64,000 bases of DNA. Source: Candidatus Anaerostipes excrementavium (GTDB lineage Bacteria > Bacillota > Clostridia > Lachnospirales > Lachnospiraceae). The notes under the pieces were generated by a model, which was not told the DNA's origin, ran no database searches, and was given only the letters and a program-made list of their open reading frames with translations. The position numbers and the translations under genes are program-made. The first letter of the stretch is position 1. Every line of letters starts with the position of its first letter. This document shows positions 40,154 through 47,491 of the stretch, piece after piece. The stretch spans positions 24,498 to 88,497 of the forward strand of contig DXEM01000014.1 of NCBI GenBank assembly GCA_019114985.1, given 5' to 3'.

Positions 40154-40261
40154 TTATCCGTTCACAGGCGATGATTCATTGCAGCAAAATGAGCCAGGAT
40201 AAAAATAAAAACCCTGGAAATAAAAGCAATATGCGCAATTGTTCATCTTCTGTGCTGTCAT
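40154..40261 (-). CDS. Phe/Tyr-rich leader peptide of aroF (candidate)
   Basis: A 35-codon ORF starting ATG at 40261 with AGGAG 9 nt upstream and its own promoter about 30 bp before. Residues 11-21 are YCFYFQGFYFY: eight of eleven are Phe or Tyr, the end products of the pathway that the next gene begins. It stops at 40154, followed by an intrinsic terminator and then aroF. This is the arrangement of pheA-type attenuators: ribosomes slowed at Phe/Tyr codons would favour readthrough. The peptide also has Cys at 9, 12, 26 and 27. So a small zinc-binding protein is the alternative, loosely recalling the DUF6472 protein at 52467. I favour the leader role. Confidence 0.65.
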   Translation of the reverse strand: MTAQKMNNCAYCFYFQGFYFYPGSFCCNESSPVNG

Positions 40262-40292
40262 TTTATAAAACTCCTATTCATTGTTATATCCT

Positions 40293-40321
40293 ACAATATC
40301 GTATTTTTTATACGCTGTCAA
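40293..40321 (-). promoter_or_regulatory. Promoter of the aroF leader unit
   Basis: Minus-strand TTGACA (40316-40321), 17 bp, TATTGT (40293-40298), giving a short 5' leader before the peptide ORF. Confidence 0.75.
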
Positions 40322-40330
40322 TCTTTTTAT

Positions 40331-40363
40331 GCAGATCATCTATGAAATTCATAGATGATCTGC
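40331..40363. terminator. Perfect inverted repeat at the end of the Rpn nuclease gene
   Basis: GCAGATCATCTATGA and its reverse complement form a 15-bp perfect stem that includes the nuclease stop codon. The T-run is on the plus strand only, so termination in the minus direction is uncertain. It could act as an RNA 3' end signal. Confidence 0.5.
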
Positions 40364-41284
40364 ATGATTTTTTAAATAACTCCTTAATTCACTCTCTGTA
40401 ATTTTTAATTTTTGAGCGGCAATGGAAATCGGAATCAGACCCTCCTCTGCCATCTCAAGATATGCCTCTATTTTTCCTTGCTCAATTCCCATCTCTTCAA
40501 TTGCTTCTGATAAATTACACATAATCTTCATCTCCTCTCCCAAACCGTGATTCATAAGTATATGATAATCTTTTTCTAATCTTTCTATTTTTTCTTTCGA
40601 TGTCAGTTTTCTGGAAAAACATGTACTCAATATTTCCGGAAATTCATCCGGTATATCTGTATTTTCATTTAATCCAATCATAATCACTTCCAGCTTATCG
40701 TAAGCTTTCTTCCGTTCCGGAAATCCGGGAATCGGATCTTCTTTCACAATATGATATTCCGAAACAGCATTTCCAATGTATTGTGGTGTATTCATGCAAA
40801 TCCAAATAGAATATACTTTTTTGATATCATTATAATTCGGAATTTGAAATTCTGTTCCAAGCTGAGCCGAGATCATCCTCGCTCCATAAAAAATTCCTCT
40901 GCTAACCAGTTCATAACCCGGCCAAAATGATTTTTGAGCCTCTACATTGATAATTAATTTTATTCGCTCTTCCCCATTCGGCAAATAAGCAAAAAATCGA
41001 AGATCATAGTAAACCGTTCCTTCCTCCGGAACAGTATCTTCTGTTGAAATCCCTGTAATTTTCTCTTGATTCGTCTCTCCTGGGTTTACTGCTGTTTTAC
41101 CAATCTCAATTTCACCCTCAATACATTCCAAAATCTTCTCTATCGCCATCTTGGAAAACTCCTTTACTGTATCTTTAAGAAGCCATGCCAAAATATATTT
41201 ATTACCGAGAATCCTTTTGCAATATGTATCAAATTGTACTTTTTGAGATGCTAAATTAAGATCCCTTGCCACCTCTGTTTTCAC
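40349..41284 (-). CDS. Rpn / PD-(D/E)XK nuclease-transposase family protein
   Basis: A 311-residue protein of the family annotated as PD-(D/E)XK nuclease transposase or recombination-promoting nuclease. Asp in YYDLRFFAYLPNGE and the later INVEAQK supply the D...E-x-Q/K catalytic pattern. The C-terminal part is helical with repeats such as GIEQGKIEAYLEMAEEGL, typical of the variable tails in this family. These genes are usually numerous, solitary and fast evolving; their natural role is not settled. GTG at 41284 has AAAGGAG 6 nt upstream; the GTG at 41302 overlaps that site. The AT-rich upstream region supports recent acquisition (inference). Confidence 0.82.
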   Translation of the reverse strand: MKTEVARDLNLASQKVQFDTYCKRILGNKYILAWLLKDTVKEFSKMAIEKILECIEGEIEIGKTAVNPGETNQEKITGISTEDTVPEEGTVYYDLRFFAYLPNGEERIKLIINVEAQKSFWPGYELVSRGIFYGARMISAQLGTEFQIPNYNDIKKVYSIWICMNTPQYIGNAVSEYHIVKEDPIPGFPERKKAYDKLEVIMIGLNENTDIPDEFPEILSTCFSRKLTSKEKIERLEKDYHILMNHGLGEEMKIMCNLSEAIEEMGIEQGKIEAYLEMAEEGLIPISIAAQKLKITESELRSYLKNHADHL

Positions 41285-41321
41285 ATTTTTCTCCTTTCGC
41301 ACTATATTTAATAATATTTAT

Positions 41322-41350
41322 ATTATATATAATTATAAAATATTTATCAA
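41322..41350 (-). promoter_or_regulatory. Promoter of the Rpn nuclease gene
   Basis: Minus-strand TTGATA (41345-41350), 17 bp, TATAAT (41322-41327) in a very AT-rich stretch. Confidence 0.65.
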
Positions 41351-41431
41351 GGAGTAAATGTAAAAAAGTATATATTGTTTTCTACTATTATACACAATTA
41401 TGGAAAGGATTTCACTGTCAAAATAAGACAA

Positions 41432-41463
41432 AATGGGCTGGAATGCTCCAACCCATTTTTTTA
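41432..41463. terminator. Terminator at the end of the 12-gene sugar operon
   Basis: TGGGcTGGA / TCCAaCCCA hairpin with T-rich flanks on both strands, 24 bp behind the last dehydrogenase gene. Confidence 0.8.
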
Positions 41464-41486
41464 AAACATTTCTTTTTCTACTTCAA

Positions 41487-42539
41487 TTATTCTTCGATTT
41501 CTCTTGAATACATTGCCTTACAAATCGTTACCTTTTTATAATAAATATCATCAAACAATTTTTTTAAATGGTTCAGATCCGAACGATGTGTAATCAAATC
41601 AGCTGTCTGTAATTTTCTTTCATCCAACATTTTCACAGTGTATTCCCATTCATTAAATGGCAGTGTGTTATAATAATTGTTCCATACACCAACCAAACGA
41701 AGCTCTTTTCTCAAAATCATACTATGCATGTCCAGCTCTATGGTTGTATCATACTGTGGATTGCCAAGCAATACGATTATGCCGTCCGGATGGCAGCATG
41801 CAATTGCATGATTCAGGGCACTGGATGTCCCGGTTCCCTCAATGACTGCATCCGCCATTTTCCCATTTGTCAGTTTCCTGATTTCTTCTTCACAATCATC
41901 GATCAAGGAATGAATTGTTACAAATCCTCTTTCTCTGGCATAATCTACTTTTTGTTGGTCAATATCGACAAGTATCGCTTGAATCCCAAACAGCTGGCAC
42001 CATCTTGCTGTTAAAATTCCAATTGGTCCGGCTCCGAAAATCACCGCTGTATCTCCGCCTTTTATTTCTCCTTTTCGAATGGCATGCAAAGCTACCGTGG
42101 CAGGTTCCGCCATAGCCAATTCTTCCATTGATGTCTGAGAATTCTTAGATGGAATGAAATGCCATTGGGATGGGAGAAGGCAATATTCAGCAAATCCTCC
42201 ATCCGTTCTACTTCCTAAATTATGGTAATGGCTGCATTGAGCGTATTGTCCAATCCTGCAGCTGTCACATTCACCACAAGGAACTACCGGATATACCGCT
42301 CCTGTCTTTCCAATGAGATCCGGATCGGCTTCTTCCCCTACCGCCACAATCTCACCGGCAAATTCGTGCCCTAAAGTTACCGGATATACTTTCGTTCCAA
42401 GATGATAGACTCTTGGAATGTCTGAACCACAGATCCCACAGGCTGACACTTTCAACAAGATTTCTTTTCCCTTTGGCACCGGCTTCTCTACTTCTTCCAA
42501 TCGAAAATCATGGATTCCATGTAATCTCATGGCTTTCAT
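41487..42539 (-). CDS. Zinc-dependent polyol-phosphate dehydrogenase, GatD-like (copy 2)
   Basis: A 350-residue medium-chain dehydrogenase most like galactitol-1-phosphate 5-dehydrogenase. Catalytic zinc is bound by Cys in SACGICGSDIP near 37 and His in LGHEFAGE near 58. Structural zinc cysteines follow in PCGECDSCRIGQYAQC near 88-103, and NAD loop FGAGPIGI lies near 168. It oxidises a polyol phosphate to a ketose phosphate. It resembles the gene at 44334 closely in layout, including HSMILRKELRLVGVWNNYYNT. Two such enzymes in one operon suggest two oxidation steps or two polyols. It is the last gene of the operon. Confidence 0.88.
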   Translation of the reverse strand: MKAMRLHGIHDFRLEEVEKPVPKGKEILLKVSACGICGSDIPRVYHLGTKVYPVTLGHEFAGEIVAVGEEADPDLIGKTGAVYPVVPCGECDSCRIGQYAQCSHYHNLGSRTDGGFAEYCLLPSQWHFIPSKNSQTSMEELAMAEPATVALHAIRKGEIKGGDTAVIFGAGPIGILTARWCQLFGIQAILVDIDQQKVDYARERGFVTIHSLIDDCEEEIRKLTNGKMADAVIEGTGTSSALNHAIACCHPDGIIVLLGNPQYDTTIELDMHSMILRKELRLVGVWNNYYNTLPFNEWEYTVKMLDERKLQTADLITHRSDLNHLKKLFDDIYYKKVTICKAMYSREIEE

Positions 42540-42556
42540 TTCTTATACCCTTCTTT

Positions 42557-43027
42557 CTAAATTACATCTTTTACGTTCACAACTTTATCATCTGGGATCA
42601 CTTGGATCTTAACATCAATTCCCTGATCAATAAAACCTTTGATTGCATCCCGTTCTTCCTGGCTGGCCGCAATATTTTTATATAATGTGGTACGATTCTC
42701 ATTAATGCCCATACCACCTAAATTCACATGATCGAATTGGACGCCTTTTTCTATGACTTTCTGATATGCCAATGGCGTTTTGGCCAGAAGAATGGTTGGT
42801 GCTTTTAACCCTTCCTTTAATACGGCTGCCGCTTTTTCTTCTGAAAACACCTTAACCTTTACCCCTGCCGGAGCTGCCATTTCTAAAACAGATATCATAA
42901 ATTCATCTTTCGCAATTTTATTGTCTATCACCATGATTTCTTTTGCCGGAAGACGTTTCATCCAGGCCGTCATTACCTGCCCATGGATCAAACGGTCATC
43001 TACTCGAGTTAATAATACATTTTCCAT
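42557..43027 (-). CDS. PTS mannose/sorbose-family subunit IIB
   Basis: A 156-residue cytoplasmic phosphocarrier. The active His lies in RVDDRLIHGQVMTAW near residue 15, the mark of IIB-sorbose domains; PTILLAKTPLAY and VNLGGMG segments follow. It works with IIA (45400), IID (45809) and IIC (46639), from which it is separated by four metabolic genes, an uncommon split. ATG at 43027 has AAAGG upstream; the extension to 43072 overlaps the gene before. Confidence 0.92.
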   Translation of the reverse strand: MENVLLTRVDDRLIHGQVMTAWMKRLPAKEIMVIDNKIAKDEFMISVLEMAAPAGVKVKVFSEEKAAAVLKEGLKAPTILLAKTPLAYQKVIEKGVQFDHVNLGGMGINENRTTLYKNIAASQEERDAIKGFIDQGIDVKIQVIPDDKVVNVKDVI

Positions 43028-43044
43028 ATCTTTTCCTTTCTTAG

Positions 43045-43605
43045 CTATTCCAAATTCGCATGCATTTTCCATAACGCATGGATATCTTTGATTTCTTTTT
43101 CTTCCGCGATCATCATTGCTGCCGCATCTCCCAAAAGGAGCAAACTCTGTTCAAACAAACTGCTCATGATTTGTTCTGATTCTATCTCATCTTCCTGATG
43201 CAATTTCGTACTGCATGGAATTCGTACAAATAAATCTTCATAAGGACGCATGGAACTGTGTTGATTGGAGCCAATATGTATGATTTTTGCCTGATAGCAT
43301 TTTGCAATTTTCATAATTTCCAAAGGAACCACACTTTCTCCCGATCCTGAACCCACAATCAAAACGTCACGCTCCGTGATTGCTGGTTCATTTACGGCAC
43401 CTACATAGTTGGCCGATATCCCCAAATGATTCAATCGTTTTACAAATGCTTTCATCATAAGCAGGACTCTGCCGACCCCTACTACAAACACCTGCTCCGC
43501 TGCGCAGATCATATGAACCATTTTTTCCGCTTCTTCTGCATTGATCATATCCATGCTCTGTTTTATTTCTCTTAATACTAGATCTTTTTTCTCCTGATAT
43601 CCCAT
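43045..43605 (-). CDS. hxlB: SIS-domain protein, 6-phospho-3-hexuloisomerase-like
   Basis: A 186-residue sugar isomerase of the HxlB type: VFVVGVGRVLLMMKAFVKRLNHLG near 38-61 and LIVGSGSGESVVPLE near 81-95. Characterised members convert D-arabino-3-hexulose-6-phosphate to fructose-6-phosphate in formaldehyde fixation. Its partner hexulose-phosphate synthase is absent, and the neighbours are PTS and polyol dehydrogenases, so here it more likely isomerises a 3-keto hexulose-6-phosphate made from an imported hexitol (inference). GGAG precedes the ATG. Confidence 0.8.
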   Translation of the reverse strand: MGYQEKKDLVLREIKQSMDMINAEEAEKMVHMICAAEQVFVVGVGRVLLMMKAFVKRLNHLGISANYVGAVNEPAITERDVLIVGSGSGESVVPLEIMKIAKCYQAKIIHIGSNQHSSMRPYEDLFVRIPCSTKLHQEDEIESEQIMSSLFEQSLLLLGDAAAMMIAEEKEIKDIHALWKMHANLE

Positions 43606-43615
43606 ACAGCATCTC

Positions 43616-44302
43616 CTATGAAATTACTTTCTCATAACTTTGATACATAAAATCAAATGCTCTCTCCACATCTTCATCCAACTGGAACAAACCGGATCCG
43701 CCAACAATATAAATATCCGCCCCGGCATCCTTCAGTCTTCTAAATGTATGAGAATTACAGGATCCATCGATTTGAATCTTATAATGAAAACCAAATTTTT
43801 CTCTCATCTCTTTGGCTTCTTTGATCTTTTCCAACATTTCTGTGATAAACGGCTGTCCGGAAAATCCTACATCTACAGTCATAATTGTTAAAAGATCAAC
43901 TCGGCTCAAATAGTGACGAACAGATTCCAGTGTTGTTGCAGGATTTAAAACCAGTCCTTTTCCACATCCTAATGTTTCAATCTTATTAAATATGCGGAAT
44001 GCGTCTTTTGTAATCGTCTCTGCATGTACAGAAATAATATCCGCTCCGGCTTCTGCCACACGATCGATCCAATCGTCTGGACACGTTGTCATCAAATGAA
44101 CATCCATTGGCAGCTCACTGACTTGTTTGAAGGCTTTTACCATATCCGGTGACAATGTGATATTCTTGCAATAATGTCCGTCCATAATATCCACGTGATA
44201 CATATCCGCTTTTTTATTCAAGACCTGAATCTGTTCCTTTATTTTTAAAAAATCCATACACATCAGCGATATTGAAAATTCTTTCTTCTTAAGTTCTGAC
44301 AT
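43616..44302 (-). CDS. alsE: D-allulose-6-phosphate 3-epimerase, RPE family
   Basis: A 228-residue TIM barrel of the ribulose-phosphate 3-epimerase family. The pattern FSISLMCMDFLKIKEQI, KADMYHVDIMDGHYCKNITLSP and DVHLMTTCPDDWID matches AlsE more closely than Rpe as I remember it. Metal-binding His and Asp are in HVDIMDGHY, and later residues in MTVDVGFSGQPF and QIDGSC. AlsE converts D-allulose-6-phosphate to fructose-6-phosphate in allose use. Start ATG at 44302 has AAAGGAG 7 nt upstream. Allose isomerase and kinase are absent, so the allulose phosphate must come from another source, probably the dehydrogenases next door. Confidence 0.85.
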   Translation of the reverse strand: MSELKKKEFSISLMCMDFLKIKEQIQVLNKKADMYHVDIMDGHYCKNITLSPDMVKAFKQVSELPMDVHLMTTCPDDWIDRVAEAGADIISVHAETITKDAFRIFNKIETLGCGKGLVLNPATTLESVRHYLSRVDLLTIMTVDVGFSGQPFITEMLEKIKEAKEMREKFGFHYKIQIDGSCNSHTFRRLKDAGADIYIVGGSGLFQLDEDVERAFDFMYQSYEKVIS

Positions 44303-44333
44303 TGTTATCTCCTTTTCCAAATCAAGTACTCCA

Positions 44334-45392
44334 TCAGCTATCAGCGCAATACATTGCTTTACAAATGGTGATCCTGTGCTCATAAATATCCCGGAATAAT
44401 TGTTCTAATCCCTCCATTCCGGATGTATGCGTGATTAGATCCTCTACCTCTAATCTTCCTTGATCCAACATCTTCACCGTATACTCCCACTCGTTCATTG
44501 GTGCCGATGCATAATAAGAATTCCACACTCCGTGGATTTCAATTTCCTTTCTTAAAATCTGGCTGTGATTTTGCAGCTGAATGTTTGTATCTTTATGAGG
44601 ATTCCCTAACAAAGCGATAGATCCGAAGGTTCGGACATATTTCACTGCCTGATTCCATGCTGCGGACGTTCCGGTTCCCTCAATCACAACATCTACGGAT
44701 TTCTTCCCTGTCATTTTTTCCAGGAAATCTCCGATATCTTCTTCCATAGAATTTACAATATCCAAATTCCTGTCTGCGGCAAACTGTTTTTTTACAGGAT
44801 CGATATCTACCATAATCACATGCCGGGCGCCAAAGATTCTGGACCATCTTGCTGCCATAATCCCAATTGGACCGGCGCCGAAAATCAATACGCTGTCTCC
44901 TGCTGTGACCCCTCCTCTTCGAACCGCATGCTGCGCGACGGTCGCCGGCTCAATCATTGCCAGTTCTTTGCCTGTTACTTTTGGATTCTCTGAGAAAATC
45001 AAATGCCATTTTGACGGAATGATACAATACTGCGCAAATCCGCCATCGCAGCGAGAACCTAAATAATTATAATTCATGCACTGAGCGTAATGTCCGGTCT
45101 CGCAATGTTCACATTCATTACACGGGATCAGCGGAAATACTCCGGCCTTTTTCCCAATTAGCTCCCGATCTTCTTCTTGTGCCGCATCCACGATCGTCCC
45201 TGAAAATTCATGCCCGATCGTTATCGGAAAAACATGAGCTCCAAGTTCAAAAACTCTTGGAATATCCGAACCGCAAATTCCACATGCCTCAACCTTCATT
45301 AAAATCTCATTCGCTTTTAAATCCCTTAATTCCACTTCTTCGCATCCAAAATCTCCTATGGAGCGAAGACGCAATGCTTTCATTTTCTTCAT
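44334..45392 (-). CDS. Zinc-dependent polyol-phosphate dehydrogenase, GatD-like (copy 1)
   Basis: A 352-residue medium-chain dehydrogenase with EACGICGSDIP and IGHEFSGT (catalytic zinc), PCNECEHCETGHYAQC (structural zinc) and IFGAGPIGIMAARW (NAD). It is a paralogue of the enzyme at 41487, sharing NEWEYTVKMLD and VVIEGTGTS. It probably oxidises a hexitol phosphate delivered by one of the two PTS systems of this operon. AGGG lies before the ATG. It sits between PTS IIA and alsE. Confidence 0.88.
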   Translation of the reverse strand: MKKMKALRLRSIGDFGCEEVELRDLKANEILMKVEACGICGSDIPRVFELGAHVFPITIGHEFSGTIVDAAQEEDRELIGKKAGVFPLIPCNECEHCETGHYAQCMNYNYLGSRCDGGFAQYCIIPSKWHLIFSENPKVTGKELAMIEPATVAQHAVRRGGVTAGDSVLIFGAGPIGIMAARWSRIFGARHVIMVDIDPVKKQFAADRNLDIVNSMEEDIGDFLEKMTGKKSVDVVIEGTGTSAAWNQAVKYVRTFGSIALLGNPHKDTNIQLQNHSQILRKEIEIHGVWNSYYASAPMNEWEYTVKMLDQGRLEVEDLITHTSGMEGLEQLFRDIYEHRITICKAMYCADS

Positions 45393-45399
45393 CTTTTCC

Positions 45400-45792
45400 C
45401 TACTTTCTCTTTAAAGACCGGATGCCTTGTGTCCCTGCTTCCATTGCCAGTTCCACCAGTGTCTCCATCGATGTATTTTCTGTCCGCTCCAATGATGCTG
45501 TGAGCAGCATTGCCATATTCATTCCCGTAACGATCGTCACATTTTGCTCCTGACTTAAGGTACATATTGTATTAAATGGAGTTCCTCCCATCAAATCTGC
45601 AAATACTACAACCCCGTCCCCTGTATCAAGCCTGTCCACAACTTCTTTGAGCCGGTCTTTAAAATGCTCCGGACTTTCTCCCGCTTTTAAAGAAACACTG
45701 TCCGTCTGCTTCATCTCTCCTGCAACCATAGAAACACTGTCTAAAATTCCTTCACACATTTTCCCATGGCTGATAACTGCTATGCCTACCAT
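45400..45792 (-). CDS. PTS mannose-family subunit IIA
   Basis: A 130-residue cytoplasmic phosphocarrier with the phosphorylated His in VISHGKMCEGI near residue 9 and FADLMGGTPFNT near 65, typical of IIA-mannose. It feeds the IIB at 42557. AAGGAG lies 8 nt before the ATG. Confidence 0.93.
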   Translation of the reverse strand: MVGIAVISHGKMCEGILDSVSMVAGEMKQTDSVSLKAGESPEHFKDRLKEVVDRLDTGDGVVVFADLMGGTPFNTICTLSQEQNVTIVTGMNMAMLLTASLERTENTSMETLVELAMEAGTQGIRSLKRK

Positions 45793-45808
45793 TGCGATTT
45801 CTCCTTAT

Positions 45809-46636
45809 TTATGCTGCGACTGATAAAATACCAGTTAAAGATGCAATAATTCCAACAACAAATAAAATAACAATAATGTAGGTTGGTTTTACTTTTTTGC
45901 TTAGTAACTTCCATACTAATAATGTGGCAATCAGCGGAAGCATACCCGGAAGCAATGAATTTAAAATATCCTGGAAATTAATTCCTACTTCTCCGACTTT
46001 AAAAGCAATCGGTGTTTCAATATTTACCCTGCTTGCCGCCATATTTCCAACAACCATTAATCCCACAATACTGAATATTTCTGTAATACGATTTAAAGTT
46101 CCTGCTTTCAGAATCTTTAAAATAGCAGATTTCCCTTGTTTGTATCCCATCATATACATGGCATATCCCATTCCAAGCATTAAAACTTTGTAGGCAATTT
46201 CAAAAATAATCGGTCCGGCGACATTACCCGCCAAAGCAAGACTGCAGGCAATTCCAGCCAGAATCGGATACGCAATTCCCTGAGAAACCGTATCTCCGAT
46301 ACCTGCCATCGGTCCCATAAGTCCTGTTCTTACCGCATTGATATCTTCAGCATCAACATCTTCTCCATTGGCTGCCTGTTCTTCCATAGAAGCAGCCACT
46401 CCATGTATTACCGTTCCGATCCAAGATGGTTCGGTATTAAAAAAGACCATATATTTCTTTAAGGCTTTCGCTTGATCTTCTTTCTTTTTATACAATCGTC
46501 TCACAATCGGCACCATTGCATTTGTCGTACCAAGCGCCTGAAGACGTTCATAGTTATAACAAGTCTCACTGGAATATCCCAGCAAAAAATGTTTAATCAA
46601 ATCCTTTTTCTGTAATTTTACCTTTTCTTCTGCCAT
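45809..46636 (-). CDS. PTS mannose-family subunit IID
   Basis: A 275-residue membrane protein with QKKDLIKHFLLGYSSETCYNYERLQALG at the N-terminus, GLMGPMAGIGDTVSQG near 110-125, and a hydrophobic C-terminal half, all features of the EIID-AGA/Man family. With IIC it makes the sugar channel. AGGAG precedes the ATG, and it follows IIC at a 2 bp gap. Confidence 0.94.
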   Translation of the reverse strand: MAEEKVKLQKKDLIKHFLLGYSSETCYNYERLQALGTTNAMVPIVRRLYKKKEDQAKALKKYMVFFNTEPSWIGTVIHGVAASMEEQAANGEDVDAEDINAVRTGLMGPMAGIGDTVSQGIAYPILAGIACSLALAGNVAGPIIFEIAYKVLMLGMGYAMYMMGYKQGKSAILKILKAGTLNRITEIFSIVGLMVVGNMAASRVNIETPIAFKVGEVGINFQDILNSLLPGMLPLIATLLVWKLLSKKVKPTYIIVILFVVGIIASLTGILSVAA

Positions 46637-46638
46637 TG

Positions 46639-47388
46639 TTACGCTTCTCCTTCCTCTTTATTTTTTGCAGTGAACACATAAACCAAAACGCCAATACATG
46701 CCGCAAAAACAGTCACTGCCATCGTGTCAAGCTTTGCATAAATTGTCATAAAATAACCGATGAAGAAAAATGCAACAATTTTCCTTTTTCCCAGGAAACT
46801 TAACAGCATTGCGATTCCTAATGCCGGCATTAAGGCTCCAACTACATTTAACGCATCAATCATCGGCTGCGGAATTGCCGCTAACGCTTTCGTCGCAAAG
46901 TCTCCGCCGAAATACACTAAGCAAAATGCAGGGATTCCATAAAGAACACAAGCAGTAATACAAGATGGCAGATAATTCATCATACGCACTCCGCGGATAT
47001 TTCTTTCCTCTAAGTATTTATCTGCTCTGTGAACCCAAAAACTGTTGATCGTCATATACGCCTGATTGATGAGGATTCCTAATAAAGAAAACGGTACCGC
47101 AAAGGTCGGCGCAAGATTTGGAGAAGCCCCGGATAAGATGGTTAAAGCGGTTCCGAAAACTCCTGCTACCATCAAATTTCCCGGCATGGTTCCTCCTGCC
47201 GTGATCCATCCAAGATAAGTCAGCTGGATATATGCTGCTGCCTTCATTCCTGTAATAGGCTCTCCCATTACGATGGCTACTAAAAAGCCCGCCCAGATCG
47301 GATAAAGCCACGTTCTTGTAATCGTATGGCTGAACCACCACTGACTTCCGATTGCAATCAATGCAACTAAGATTGCTGAAACTAACAT
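46639..47388 (-). CDS. PTS mannose/sorbose-family subunit IIC
   Basis: A 249-residue membrane protein with seven or so hydrophobic segments and the EII-Sor pattern GFLVAIVMGEPITGMKAAAY-like at about 35-55, plus TAGGTMPGNLMVAG. It forms the channel with IID. ATG at 47388 is preferred over 47394 because AAGGAGG is 8 nt from it. The gene begins the second half of the operon behind its own promoter-like element. Confidence 0.93.
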   Translation of the reverse strand: MLVSAILVALIAIGSQWWFSHTITRTWLYPIWAGFLVAIVMGEPITGMKAAAYIQLTYLGWITAGGTMPGNLMVAGVFGTALTILSGASPNLAPTFAVPFSLLGILINQAYMTINSFWVHRADKYLEERNIRGVRMMNYLPSCITACVLYGIPAFCLVYFGGDFATKALAAIPQPMIDALNVVGALMPALGIAMLLSFLGKRKIVAFFFIGYFMTIYAKLDTMAVTVFAACIGVLVYVFTAKNKEEGEA

Positions 47389-47426
47389 ATTCATATCCTC
47401 CTTACGTGATTTTTTCTTACATACTC

Positions 47427-47480
47427 ATTGTATCTAGTCAAATACAGCCTCTCCATACCAATTCTTTTCCCAAATATGGC
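47427..47480 (-). promoter_or_regulatory. Activator-type promoter element, site 1 (mannose-type PTS half)
   Basis: The plus-strand text TCTCCATACCAA-T-TTTTCC-CAAATATGG (47449-47479) recurs at 51695-51735. On the minus strand it is followed by TGGAGA, a 17 bp spacer and TACAAT (47427-47432), a promoter lacking a real -35. Confidence 0.55.
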
Positions 47481-47491
47481 AATCTTTTCTC

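Noticed and set aside
40022..40330. T-box riboswitch before aroF
   Set aside because: The space is short, no T-box consensus (TGGNACCGCG-like) was seen, and an ORF with its own ribosome site explains the region better.
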